Below, one piece after another: positions 1 through 8,603 of a DNA stretch of 64,000 nt. The stretch covers positions 248,001 through 312,000 of the forward strand of contig NZ_BSSQ01000013.1 of NCBI RefSeq assembly GCF_030161375.1. The letters run 5' to 3'. The position numbers were made by a program, and so were the translations under genes. This stretch comes from Paenibacillus glycanilyticus. Lineage in GTDB: Bacteria > Bacillota > Bacilli > Paenibacillales > Paenibacillaceae. Numbering within the stretch: the stretch's first letter is position 1; every line of letters begins with the position of its first letter. A model generated the notes under the pieces. The model was not told the origin of the DNA. It made no database searches and saw only the letters and a program-made list of their open reading frames with translations.

Positions 1-1
1 G

Positions 2-406
2 ACGATCAAGCATGCTATACCTTTGCTTCGCCGGACGAAAGGCTCGATCGTTAATATGGCTTCGCTTGGCGGAATTGTCGGCCAACGGAATAACCCCATC
101 TACGCGGCATCCAAGGGCGGTTTGATTGCGTTGACCAAGTCGCTCGCGCTTGATTTCGCGCCGGATGGCGTACGGGTTAATTGCGTCTGTCCGGCTGGCG
201 TGTCGACGCCCTTGCTTGAAGCGTGGACAATGGAGCAGCCCGATCCGGCGGCAGCCGCGAAGTCGCTTGCCGACATGCATCCGCTTGGCCGTCCGGCCAC
301 CCCGGAGGAGGTCGCGCAGTCGGTGCTGTACCTTGCGTCGGAGCATGCTTCGTTCGTGACGGGAGTTGCCTTGCCCGTAGAAGGCGGCGCTTCGCTTGGC
401 TATTAA
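2..406 (+). CDS. SDR family oxidoreductase, 3' part
   Basis: C-terminal part of a short-chain dehydrogenase/reductase; the reading frame is open to the left edge, so the N-terminal NAD(P)-binding glycine motif lies outside the window. Visible family marks are NMAS (catalytic serine region), the YAASKGG active-site Tyr/Lys motif, the VNCVCPAGV segment after it, and a C-terminal VTGVALPVEGG strand typical of FabG-like members. The substrate cannot be told. It precedes the alpha-galactoside regulator at 585 by about 180 bases and may belong to a separate upstream operon. Confidence 0.9.
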   Translation, partial: TIKHAIPLLRRTKGSIVNMASLGGIVGQRNNPIYAASKGGLIALTKSLALDFAPDGVRVNCVCPAGVSTPLLEAWTMEQPDPAAAAKSLADMHPLGRPATPEEVAQSVLYLASEHASFVTGVALPVEGGASLGY

Positions 407-550
407 TGAATAGGCTTAATACAGTAGAATACCTTGCTGAAGACAACTGCGAATCTATCTTTTGGCGGTTGTCTTTTTGCATAAATTATGGTTATTTATA
501 TAGAGATAGGATAGCGAGTGAGGAAGATCGCAACGTTTATCCAAGTAATA

Positions 551-564
551 TGTAAGCGCTTTAA
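551..564. promoter_or_regulatory. cre-like site upstream of AraC regulator
   Basis: TGTAAGCGCTTTAA agrees with the CcpA catabolite-response consensus TGWAANCGNTNWCA at 13 of 14 positions and sits 20 bases before the start codon of the regulator at 585. It suggests repression of the locus by preferred sugars. The match is seen; the function is inferred. Confidence 0.65.
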
Positions 565-584
565 TTGCGGGAGGGAGCTATTGT

Positions 585-2897
585 ATGCCGAAGCATTCCA
601 CCATTTTTCGTAAATTCCTAATTTCTTATCTTATTATTCTAGTCATACCGAGCATTGCCGGGTACGTATCCTACCGCACATCCATCGAGGTTACGCAATC
701 CGTCTCCATTGAGAACGGCATTACGCAATTGGAACGCAGCAAAGAAATATTGGAGAGAAGGATGGCGGAGGTTGAGGGTTTCACGAGGCAGTTGGCTTTG
801 AATCCGGATTTGAATGCTCTGATGAACGAAAAGATCAAAGGCGATCAAGATAACGTGTACGGCATCTGGAACGTGATGAGGCAGGTGATGCCCTTCAGCC
901 AGACGAACGACTTCCTGCAAAATTATTTTATCTATCTAAGCAACTACGACGTTATCTTGTCGCAAGGCTCCGCTTATTTCCGGCCGGAGCATTATTACGA
1001 CAATTTCCGATACAATGACATGTCATTGGCTGAATGGAAAAGCACGGTGCTGGATCGGAATCATGGCAGTGAAATTATGCCGCTCCGCCCGTTCACGAAC
1101 AAAACAAAGCAAACTTCGGTCGTTACATACATGCAGTCGCTTCCGCTCGACAGCTTCAGCGGCAATTCGCCGGCGACCGTTGTTGTCATCATAGACGAAG
1201 AGAATATTTCAAGCTTGCTATCCGGACTTGAGGAGCGGTATGGCGGCTGGACCCATATTAGCGATTCGCAAGGAAATACGATCAGTCTGCGCGGTACCGA
1301 TGAGAATGCGGCAGCCCGGTTAAGCGGGGATACCCGCTTTGATCCGGCAAAAGTTAGCCAGTTCTACAACGATGACCTCGTTATTACGATTCGTTCGGAC
1401 AAGAACGGTTGGGTGTACCAAGCGGGAATTCCGCGCCACGTCCTAATGGAGAACGCGAATCAAATCAGGACGATTACCTGGCTGGTGACCGGCGCCGCTC
1501 TTCTGCTTGGTTTGCTTGCCGGCTTGCTGCTTGCGTACCGGAACAGCGTACCGATTAACCGGCTGTTAGGCGTCATGAAGGAGCACTTTGGCAAAGAAGG
1601 CATAACGGGGCGGAACGAATTCGACTTCCTGCAGGGGAACATTTCGAGGATGATTACAAGCAACCGGCAACTGGAGAACGAGCTTAACCGGCAGCTACCG
1701 CTCGTCCGCGACGGCTTCCTGAAACGGCTAATCGCCGGTGAATTCCAGTCGGGGGAGGAGATTGCCGCGGCGGCTGCGCAAGCAGGCGCTCACTTCCAGT
1801 CGCAGCAAGGGTTTGTTAGCGTGTTGCGAATTAACGGCTACTCCGGCATGGACAGCGTCGAAATTCTTAACGAGCTGACGGCCGCCCGGCTGATCGTAAA
1901 GCAGATACTCCTTGAGCTAGAACTAGGCAGCAATCTTCTAATGACGGATCTTGGATCAGACCGGATCGTTACGATTTGTCAGGTCAATCAAGAGGAGCAG
2001 GAATCCGGGAATACAACGGAACGAAAGTCAATCACGGACATGTTCGAGAAGCTGATAGAGCTAGCCTACCGGGACTACAAAATTCATCTTACGGCATCTC
2101 TCGGCGAACAGTATCATTCCCTGCTCGAGGTAAGCCATTCTTCCGAACAGGCGAAGCAGACGATGGAATATGCCGAGTACGATATCAAGCAAAGCATTGT
2201 GTGGTTTAGAGACGCCCAGCCGGAGACGGCTACGTATTATTATCCGCTTGATATCGAGCAGCGCCTGATCAGCACGATCCGGGCGGGCGACAAGGAAGAA
2301 GCGGGGCGTATGGTGCAGGCCGTCATCGAGAAAAACACGGATAACCGCCAGCTGTCGATTGAAATGAAGCAGCAGTTGGTAGGCGAGCTCAAGGGAACGC
2401 TTCTTAAGCTGCTCGATCAGAAAGCATTTCTGGAATCGGAGTTGCAGTTTGCGCTCAAGAACCAGATCGTAAACGTTCAAGCATCAAATCCGGTTGCAAT
2501 CATTCAAGAGGAGATTATCGAAATCGTCGATGCGTTATGCGGAGTCATTAGCAGCAAGAAAAGCCATGCCCATATCCAAATGGTTGAGGAAATGAAACAA
2601 TTCATAGCCCAATCGTATGGAGATCCCGAGTTGACGCTGTACCGGATTGCCGAACATGCGGAGCGGCCGGAGAAGTATATTTCCCAATTGTTCAAGGAAG
2701 TGACGGCTACGAACATTTCGGATTACTTGGAGATGGTCAGAATCGAGCATGCCTCCGAGATGCTAAGGACAAATGCATGCACGGTTGACGAAATAGCGGA
2801 ACGCGTCGGGTACAATAGCGCGCATTCCTTCCGCAGGGCGTTTAAGCGGGTAATGGGCGTTGCGCCGAGTTCGTACCGCCAGTCCATCAAAATTTGA
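585..2897 (+). CDS. membrane-bound AraC family transcriptional regulator
   Basis: A 770-residue one-component sensor of the YesS type. An N-terminal membrane helix (about residues 10-30) is followed by a large predicted extracytoplasmic region to about 295, a second membrane helix (about 297-318), a cytoplasmic helical region, and an AraC-type double helix-turn-helix over the last 100 residues (ending in the typical GVAPSSYRQ). Such proteins bind an extracellular signal and activate adjacent sugar transport genes. It is preceded by GGGAGGG and a cre-like site, and is followed after 32 bases by a solute-binding lipoprotein gene. It is the best candidate to bind the GTAC repeats at 4698 and 10334, which is an inference. 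Confidence 0.9.
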   Translation: MPKHSTIFRKFLISYLIILVIPSIAGYVSYRTSIEVTQSVSIENGITQLERSKEILERRMAEVEGFTRQLALNPDLNALMNEKIKGDQDNVYGIWNVMRQVMPFSQTNDFLQNYFIYLSNYDVILSQGSAYFRPEHYYDNFRYNDMSLAEWKSTVLDRNHGSEIMPLRPFTNKTKQTSVVTYMQSLPLDSFSGNSPATVVVIIDEENISSLLSGLEERYGGWTHISDSQGNTISLRGTDENAAARLSGDTRFDPAKVSQFYNDDLVITIRSDKNGWVYQAGIPRHVLMENANQIRTITWLVTGAALLLGLLAGLLLAYRNSVPINRLLGVMKEHFGKEGITGRNEFDFLQGNISRMITSNRQLENELNRQLPLVRDGFLKRLIAGEFQSGEEIAAAAAQAGAHFQSQQGFVSVLRINGYSGMDSVEILNELTAARLIVKQILLELELGSNLLMTDLGSDRIVTICQVNQEEQESGNTTERKSITDMFEKLIELAYRDYKIHLTASLGEQYHSLLEVSHSSEQAKQTMEYAEYDIKQSIVWFRDAQPETATYYYPLDIEQRLISTIRAGDKEEAGRMVQAVIEKNTDNRQLSIEMKQQLVGELKGTLLKLLDQKAFLESELQFALKNQIVNVQASNPVAIIQEEIIEIVDALCGVISSKKSHAHIQMVEEMKQFIAQSYGDPELTLYRIAEHAERPEKYISQLFKEVTATNISDYLEMVRIEHASEMLRTNACTVDEIAERVGYNSAHSFRRAFKRVMGVAPSSYRQSIKI

Positions 2898-2929
2898 GGT
2901 GCCGTAAAGGGATCAAGGGGGAACGGATT

Positions 2930-4564
2930 GTGTTCAGAAGCATCTTTGGCCATATGGTTACCGCTTTGGCAGGCATCTTATTGTTAACCGCTTGCACAAA
3001 TACGGGCGGGACAGCTAAGAACGCAGGTGAAGCCGGAACGGGTAACGCTCCGCTGCCTATTCGCGTATTTGCCCAACAGGAGATGGGCTTAGATCTGGAG
3101 ACGAATACGTTTACGAAGCTGCTCGAGGAGAAATTCGGCGTCAAGTTCAACTGGGATCTCGTGTCCGGGGAAGGGGCTAAGGAGCAACGGCAAATCTCGC
3201 TTGCTGGCGGGGATTATCCCGACGCATATTGGTTAACGACGTATATCGACCAGTTCTCGCAAGCCGACTTAATGAAATACGGGAAGCAGGGGGTCATAAT
3301 CCCGCTTAACAAGCTTATCGAACAATATGCGCCTAACATGAAGGCCGCTATGGAGCGGGAGCCGGCTTTAAAGGCGCTTCAAACCGCGCCGGACGGCAAC
3401 ATATACGGACTCGCCGCTTATTCCGATTGCTTCCATTGCTCCTATCCGAACAAGATGTGGGTTAACGCCAAATGGCTGAAGCAATTGAATTTGGAGCTTC
3501 CGGCAACAACAGAGCAGTTCAAGCATATGCTTGAGGCGTTCAAGCATGGCGACCCGAACGGCAATAACCTGCAGGACGAAGTGCCGCTCAGCGGCTCAAC
3601 CGAAAATTTCGGCGTCCACATCATTCCTTACCTAATGAACGGTTTCATTTATCACGACGACCGCACGTTCCTCGGCATAACGGACGGGAAGCTGTATTCC
3701 GTTGTGGACAAGCCGGAATGGAAGGAAGGGCTTGCTTATATCAAGTCTTTATATGACGAGGGATTAATCGATCCGGGCGCCTTCACGCAGAACTCGGAAG
3801 CCCTTCGAAAAGTCGGCGAGAACGCGGATGCCGAAATTCTTGGCGCCGCAGCTGCCATGCATCCGGATATATTCGTCTACGGCGAGCGCAGTGCGGATTA
3901 CGAACCGCTGCCACCGCTTGCCGGACCGCATGCGGCGTACGCGTCTTTCGTTGGAGGCGGACTTAGCCCAGGGGCGAAGTTCGTCATCACAAGCAAAGCG
4001 ACGGAGGAAGAACAAATAGCGTTAATCCGGATGGTCGACTACATCTATACGCCGGACGGGCAGACGGTTGCGCAGTCGGGACTTGAAGGCACGGGCTGGA
4101 GAAAGCCGGAAGCCGGCGAGATTGCGCTTGGTGAAGGCGTTCAGCCGAAATACGCGGCTATTCCGAACGAGGCTGGCACGTATGGGCAGAACTCTGGCTG
4201 GAGCGGAATGGCGCATTTTTACATGCCAAGGGAATACCGGGACAGCTGGGTGGCAGCGAAGGATATTTTCGCGAACACGGGCTACGAGCGCAGACTGTAC
4301 GAGGCAACGCTCCTCTACGAAGGACATGAGCCGGACGAGGTATTTCCGTATTGGGCCGTGTGGATGGCTCCCGAAGAAGCGGATGAGGCTGCCATGCTTC
4401 AAACGAATCTCAAAAATTACATCGAGCAAAGCACGCTGCAGTTCATTACGGGCAATCTGGATTTGGACAAAGACTGGGACGAATACGTAGAAGGGCTGAA
4501 CCAATTGCAGATTAGCCGCTACGTGGAGCTGATGCAGCAGGCGTACAACGATTACAAAGAGTAA
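2930..4564 (+). CDS. extracellular solute-binding lipoprotein (LplA type), first copy
   Basis: Type-1 ABC binding protein of about 544 residues. The start is taken as GTG 2930 because AAGGGGG lies 8 bases before it and the signal peptide then ends in LLTAC with the lipid-modified Cys at residue 22; an in-frame start at 2894 overlapping the regulator lacks this. It probably captures an oligosaccharide for the permeases downstream. It closely resembles the lipoprotein at 6857 along its whole length, sharing for example blocks around CFHCSYPNKMW and GMGHFYMPKEYRDSW-like segments. Unlike that copy it lies in the regulator operon and is cut off from the permeases by a terminator, so it may serve mainly in sensing. 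Confidence 0.88.
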   Translation: MFRSIFGHMVTALAGILLLTACTNTGGTAKNAGEAGTGNAPLPIRVFAQQEMGLDLETNTFTKLLEEKFGVKFNWDLVSGEGAKEQRQISLAGGDYPDAYWLTTYIDQFSQADLMKYGKQGVIIPLNKLIEQYAPNMKAAMEREPALKALQTAPDGNIYGLAAYSDCFHCSYPNKMWVNAKWLKQLNLELPATTEQFKHMLEAFKHGDPNGNNLQDEVPLSGSTENFGVHIIPYLMNGFIYHDDRTFLGITDGKLYSVVDKPEWKEGLAYIKSLYDEGLIDPGAFTQNSEALRKVGENADAEILGAAAAMHPDIFVYGERSADYEPLPPLAGPHAAYASFVGGGLSPGAKFVITSKATEEEQIALIRMVDYIYTPDGQTVAQSGLEGTGWRKPEAGEIALGEGVQPKYAAIPNEAGTYGQNSGWSGMAHFYMPREYRDSWVAAKDIFANTGYERRLYEATLLYEGHEPDEVFPYWAVWMAPEEADEAAMLQTNLKNYIEQSTLQFITGNLDLDKDWDEYVEGLNQLQISRYVELMQQAYNDYKE

Positions 4565-4600
4565 TAAGAGCATTCCGCGAGTTAAGACGGAAATCCCCAT

Positions 4601-4642
4601 AAAACAGCGGTTCAGGGAAAACGCCCTGCGCCCGCTGTTTTT
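4601..4642 (+). terminator. intrinsic terminator after first lipoprotein
   Basis: AAAACAGCGG pairs with CCGCTGTTTT around an inner CAGGG/CCCTG stem, followed by a T-rich run. It separates the regulator/lipoprotein operon from the permease operon. Confidence 0.8.
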
Positions 4643-4697
4643 CTTTTTGCGGAAAAGGTACGTTTCCCGGCGGAATTGGCCCTTCCCAAATGGCGCA

Positions 4698-4777
4698 TTT
4701 GTACGCTAAACGACCGAAGTGTACCTACCTGCTTGAGCGTACTCTCCACTATGATCAGGGTATAGAAAGCGCTATCA
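4698..4777 (+). promoter_or_regulatory. promoter module with three GTAC repeats, TATGAT -10 and cre
   Basis: GTAC cores occur at 4701, 4721 and 4739, spaced 20 and 18 bases (TTGTACG, GTGTACC, GCGTACT). A -10-like TATGAT follows at 4750-4755 and a cre-like AGAAAGCGCTATCA (13 of 14) at 4764-4777. The same arrangement recurs before the GH27 gene. Direct repeats about two helical turns apart suit an AraC-family activator, and a cre just after the -10 suits CcpA repression. Confidence 0.65.
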
Positions 4778-4814
4778 AATGCACCGGGGGACAACATTTA
4801 GAGGAGGGATCGTT

Positions 4815-5783
4815 CTGCTGCAACAACCTACTACCAAACAGCAATCTATCAAGCCCGCCTATATGAAGAACGGGTACGGCAGGCAGTTTGCCAAAAGCTT
4901 GCGGTCGCATTGGCAGCTATATTTGCTCGTCATACCGCCGCTTCTGTTTTTTATCATTTTCAAATATGTGCCGATGGCGAACGCGGTGCTGGCATTCAAG
5001 GAGTACAACGTCGTCAAGGGGATCTGGGGCAGCCCCTGGGTGGGATTGAAATATTTCAGAATGTTCTTCGACAATCCCATCTTCTGGACTCTCATACGCA
5101 ATACGCTGGTTCTAAGCTTCTATCAACTGCTGGCGGGGTTTCCGATACCCATTCTGCTGGCGCTTATGCTTAACGAGATAGGGAGCGGCCGCTTCAAACG
5201 CTTCGTGCAAATGGTCACGTTCGCGCCGTATTTCATCTCCACGGTCGTCATGGTGTCCATGATCATGCTGTTCCTCGCGCCGCGGCTTGGCTTTGTTAAC
5301 GTTGCGCTCCAGCACTTTGGGCTCGAGCCTGTTAATTTCTTGGGCGAACCCGGCATGTTTCGGTCGATCTACGTCTGGTCGGATATTTGGCAGACGGCAG
5401 GTTACGCGGCAGTTATCTACCTTGCGGCACTTGCGGGCATCGATCCAACGCTGTATGAAGCGGCCAAGGTGGACGGAGCATCGCGCTTTCAGAAAATCTG
5501 GCATGTCGATCTGCCCGGTATCCTTCCGACCGTTACGATCATCCTGATTCTGAACGTCGGCAACATCATGTCCGTCGGCTTCGAGAAAATTTATTTGCTG
5601 CAAAATTCGCTGAACTTGCCTGCGTCCGAGGTGATCGCGACTTACGTGTACAGCATGGGGCTTCTCAACGCCAACTATAGCTTCGCCACGGCGGTGGGTC
5701 TGCTTAATTCCGTCATCAACCTTATTCTATTGGTCGCGGTGAACAGCTTGGCGAAACGAATTTCGAACAACAGCATCTGGTAA
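4815..5783 (+). CDS. sugar ABC transporter permease (LplB type)
   Basis: First membrane subunit of a CUT1-type oligosaccharide importer, about 320 residues with six membrane segments and the EAA loop (YEAAKVDGASRFQ) that docks the ATPase. The start is uncertain: the frame is open from ATG 4779, but that ATG has no ribosome site, whereas a strong GAGGAGGG (4801-4808) lies just before two in-frame CTG codons (4815 and 4818), so a CTG start is likely. No ATPase gene is present; such systems generally share an MsmK-like ATPase encoded elsewhere. The partner permease begins 17 bases after it ends. Confidence 0.9.
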   Translation: MLQQPTTKQQSIKPAYMKNGYGRQFAKSLRSHWQLYLLVIPPLLFFIIFKYVPMANAVLAFKEYNVVKGIWGSPWVGLKYFRMFFDNPIFWTLIRNTLVLSFYQLLAGFPIPILLALMLNEIGSGRFKRFVQMVTFAPYFISTVVMVSMIMLFLAPRLGFVNVALQHFGLEPVNFLGEPGMFRSIYVWSDIWQTAGYAAVIYLAALAGIDPTLYEAAKVDGASRFQKIWHVDLPGILPTVTIILILNVGNIMSVGFEKIYLLQNSLNLPASEVIATYVYSMGLLNANYSFATAVGLLNSVINLILLVAVNSLAKRISNNSIW

Positions 5784-5800
5784 GCAAGGGGGAATGGGAC

Positions 5801-6709
5801 ATGGCAAAATCATTGGCAGCGCCTAAATCAAAAATTCGAGAGTCAGCCGGCGACCGCATCTTTGTCTTCGCGGTCTACGCGATATTGAGCCTTGTGCTCG
5901 TCGCCGTCTTGTATCCGCTTATTTATATCGTCAGCAGCTCGATCAGCAGTCCGTCGGCCGTTGTGTCCGGCAAGGTCTGGCTGTGGCCGGTAGACCTGTC
6001 GTTCAAAGGCTTCGAGACGATATTAAAAACGCCGCTCATCATGACCGGCTACATCAATTCACTGTTTTACATGTCGGCGGGAACGCTCATCAGCGTCGTG
6101 TTGACGGTCATGCTGGCCTATCCGCTGTCGCGCAAGACGTTTTTTGGCCGCAGCGGCATCCTCATGATCGTCATGTTCACAATGCTGTTCGGCGGGGGAC
6201 TTATTCCGACTTACCTCGTTGTGAAGGAGCTTGGCATGATCGATTCACGCTGGGCGCTGCTTATACCCAATGCGATCTGGGTATGGCAGGTCATCATCGC
6301 GCGATCATTCTTTCAGACGACAATACCGGGCGAACTGATTGAAGCAAGCGAAATTGACGGCTGCAGTGACTGGAGGTTTCTGGCAAGCGTTGTTATCCCG
6401 CTCTCAAAGCCGATATTGGCCGTACTTGTCCTTATGTACGCCGTTGGGCAATGGAACGCGTATTTCGACGCGCTTATCTACTTGAAATCCGACAAGCTGT
6501 ATCCGCTGCAGCTCGTGCTTAGAAGCATCATCATCCAAAACAATAGTGCCGGAGCGATGGATATCAGCGTGCAGGTGCAGAGGGCGCAGCTGGCGGAGCT
6601 GCTCAAATATGCGCTTATCGTTGTGGCTACGCTGCCGGTGTTGATCATCTATCCGTTCGTGCAGCGCTATTTCGTGCAAGGAATGCTGGTTGGTTCGGTT
6701 AAAGGCTAA
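5801..6709 (+). CDS. sugar ABC transporter permease (LplC type)
   Basis: Second membrane subunit of the importer, 302 residues. It shows six hydrophobic segments, an IEASEIDGCSDW EAA loop, and the usual C-terminal YPFVQRYFVQGMLVGSVKG ending of LplC/YtcP-type permeases. The gene has GGGGGAA before its ATG and is translationally close to the first permease. It forms the heterodimeric channel with that protein and receives substrate from one or both lipoproteins (2930, 6857). Confidence 0.93.
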   Translation: MAKSLAAPKSKIRESAGDRIFVFAVYAILSLVLVAVLYPLIYIVSSSISSPSAVVSGKVWLWPVDLSFKGFETILKTPLIMTGYINSLFYMSAGTLISVVLTVMLAYPLSRKTFFGRSGILMIVMFTMLFGGGLIPTYLVVKELGMIDSRWALLIPNAIWVWQVIIARSFFQTTIPGELIEASEIDGCSDWRFLASVVIPLSKPILAVLVLMYAVGQWNAYFDALIYLKSDKLYPLQLVLRSIIIQNNSAGAMDISVQVQRAQLAELLKYALIVVATLPVLIIYPFVQRYFVQGMLVGSVKG

Positions 6710-6856
6710 TCTAACGGCCGGCCGTTCCCGGCGGTGATCTCATTAAGGAGGTGGGGGCGATGTAGCCATAGGTGATACATCCCTTGCGTTTAATGCTGCA
6801 AGCCCGAAGAGACCAGCTTCACAATTACGGTTACTATGCAAAGGGGAGCTAAAAAA

Positions 6857-8503
6857 ATGAAAAAGAACAGCTGGAGTTTATTATCTATCCTACTCATCTT
6901 GTCTATGGCGATGTCGGCCTGCTCGAGTAAAAACAACGAGCAGCCCGGTGGCAATTCGCCTAGCGCAAACGGTTCGTCCAAGCCGCAGGAGATTAGCGTA
7001 TTTGCCGTGCAGGAGCAAGGCATCGACCTGCCAACAAACAAGTACACGAAGTTTGTGGAAGATAAATTCAACATCAAATTTGATTTCGAGCTGGTCCCTT
7101 CGGACGGAGCGAAAGAGAAACGCCAAATTTCGCTTGCGAGCGGCGATTATCCGGATGCCTACATTCTGACGCATTATATCGATCAGTTCTCGCAAGCCGA
7201 CTTGTTGAAATATGGCAAGCAAGGCGTCATCGTGCCTTTAAACGATCTTATCGACAAATATGCGCCTAACATCAAAGCAGCGATGGAGTCCAATTCGGAT
7301 CTCAAGACGCTGAATACGGCGCCGGACGGCAAGATTTACGGCCTTGTTGCCTATACGCAATGTTTCCATTGCTCTTACCCGAACAAAATGTGGATAAACA
7401 CCGATTGGCTGAAAAAGCTGAACCTCGACATGCCAACAACGCCGGAGGAGTTCAAGAAAGTTCTGGAAGCGTTCAAGACGCAAGATCCAAACGGCAATGG
7501 CGCAGCGGATGAAGTGCCGCTCAGCGGTTCCACCGAGGAATTTGGCGTACGCGTTCTTCCATTCCTGATGAATGGGTTCGTCTACGACGACGATCGCAAC
7601 TACTTGAATATGTCTGGCGGCAAAGTGGAATCTGCGGCGATCAAACCGGAATGGAAACAAGGGCTTGCTTACGTCAAATCCTTGTATGATGAAGGGCTGA
7701 TCGATCCGGGCGCATTTACGCAAAACGCGGAAGCGTTCAAAAAAATCGGCGAAAATGCCGACGCTGAAATATTGGGCGCTGGCGCTGGCATGCATCCGGC
7801 GATCTTCATTGATCTGGGAGGACCGCGTTCCGCCAAATATAATCCGGTACCGCCTCTGAAAGGACCAAACGGAGCTTTTGGCACGCATGACAACGGCGGC
7901 GTCTCCCCAGGCGGGAAATTCGTCATTACGAACAAGGCCAGTGAAGAACAGCAGATCGCGCTTATCAAACTCGTGGACTACATGTATACGCCGGAAGGCC
8001 AGACCAATGCAGGCTCCGGCATGAAGGGCATCGATTGGGAAGATCCGGCTCCGGGCGACAAGGCGCTTGGCGAGGGCGTTAAGCCGATGGTCAAGACGAT
8101 TCCGAGCAAAGAGGGCGAAAAACCTCGTAACGCCGGCTGGTCCGGCATGGGTCACTTCTACATGCCGAAGGAATACCGCGACAGCTGGGTGCAAGGAGAG
8201 GACATCTATGATTCGGCAAACTACGAACGCAGGTTGTATGAAGCGACAAAGCTGTACGAAGGCAGCGAACCGAAGGAGCTGTTCCCGTTCTGGTCGATCT
8301 GGGTTGACCCGGACCAAAGCGACGAGATGAGCATGCTGCAAACGAACATCCGCGACTACATTGAACAAAACGCGCTTCAATTCGTTACGGGCAACAAGGA
8401 CTTGGACAAAGACTGGGATAGCTATGTAGAGGGCTTGAAAAACCTCAAGCTGGACCGCTATCTCGAAATCCTGCAAGCTGCTTACGACGCTTCGGCCAAG
8501 TAA
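6857..8503 (+). CDS. extracellular solute-binding lipoprotein (LplA type), second copy
   Basis: Binding protein of 548 residues. ATG 6857 is chosen because AAGGGGAGC lies 8 bases upstream and the signal peptide then ends at SMAMSAC with the lipid Cys at residue 22. It is a full-length paralogue of the protein at 2930, with long shared blocks (TKYTKFVEDKFN-like start, CFHCSYPNKMW, LYDEGLIDPGAFTQN). Its place directly after the permeases makes it the likely transport partner. The ligand is presumably an alpha-galactose-containing oligosaccharide, judged from the GH110 and GH27 genes next to it. Confidence 0.92.
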   Translation: MKKNSWSLLSILLILSMAMSACSSKNNEQPGGNSPSANGSSKPQEISVFAVQEQGIDLPTNKYTKFVEDKFNIKFDFELVPSDGAKEKRQISLASGDYPDAYILTHYIDQFSQADLLKYGKQGVIVPLNDLIDKYAPNIKAAMESNSDLKTLNTAPDGKIYGLVAYTQCFHCSYPNKMWINTDWLKKLNLDMPTTPEEFKKVLEAFKTQDPNGNGAADEVPLSGSTEEFGVRVLPFLMNGFVYDDDRNYLNMSGGKVESAAIKPEWKQGLAYVKSLYDEGLIDPGAFTQNAEAFKKIGENADAEILGAGAGMHPAIFIDLGGPRSAKYNPVPPLKGPNGAFGTHDNGGVSPGGKFVITNKASEEQQIALIKLVDYMYTPEGQTNAGSGMKGIDWEDPAPGDKALGEGVKPMVKTIPSKEGEKPRNAGWSGMGHFYMPKEYRDSWVQGEDIYDSANYERRLYEATKLYEGSEPKELFPFWSIWVDPDQSDEMSMLQTNIRDYIEQNALQFVTGNKDLDKDWDSYVEGLKNLKLDRYLEILQAAYDASAK

Positions 8504-8523
8504 CCGGCGGTAGCTATAGAAAC

Positions 8524-8564
8524 AACGCAATCGGACGCTTCTTTGCGAAGCGTCCGATTGCGTT
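8524..8564 (+). terminator. perfect 18-bp stem-loop between lipoprotein and GH110
   Basis: The arms AACGCAATCGGACGCTTC (8524-8541) and its exact complement (8547-8564) enclose a 5-base loop. There is no following T run, so it may be a processing or mRNA-stability hairpin or a partial terminator that lowers expression of the enzyme relative to the binding protein. Confidence 0.6.
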
Positions 8565-8603
8565 ATAAGTAATGCATAATACGACAAACGAGGTGATGAA
8601 GGA

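Noticed and set aside
7238..8587. Minus-strand open frame of 449 codons
   Set aside because: It lies wholly antisense to the second lipoprotein gene, has no ribosome site, and its composition is what the opposite-strand codon bias produces.
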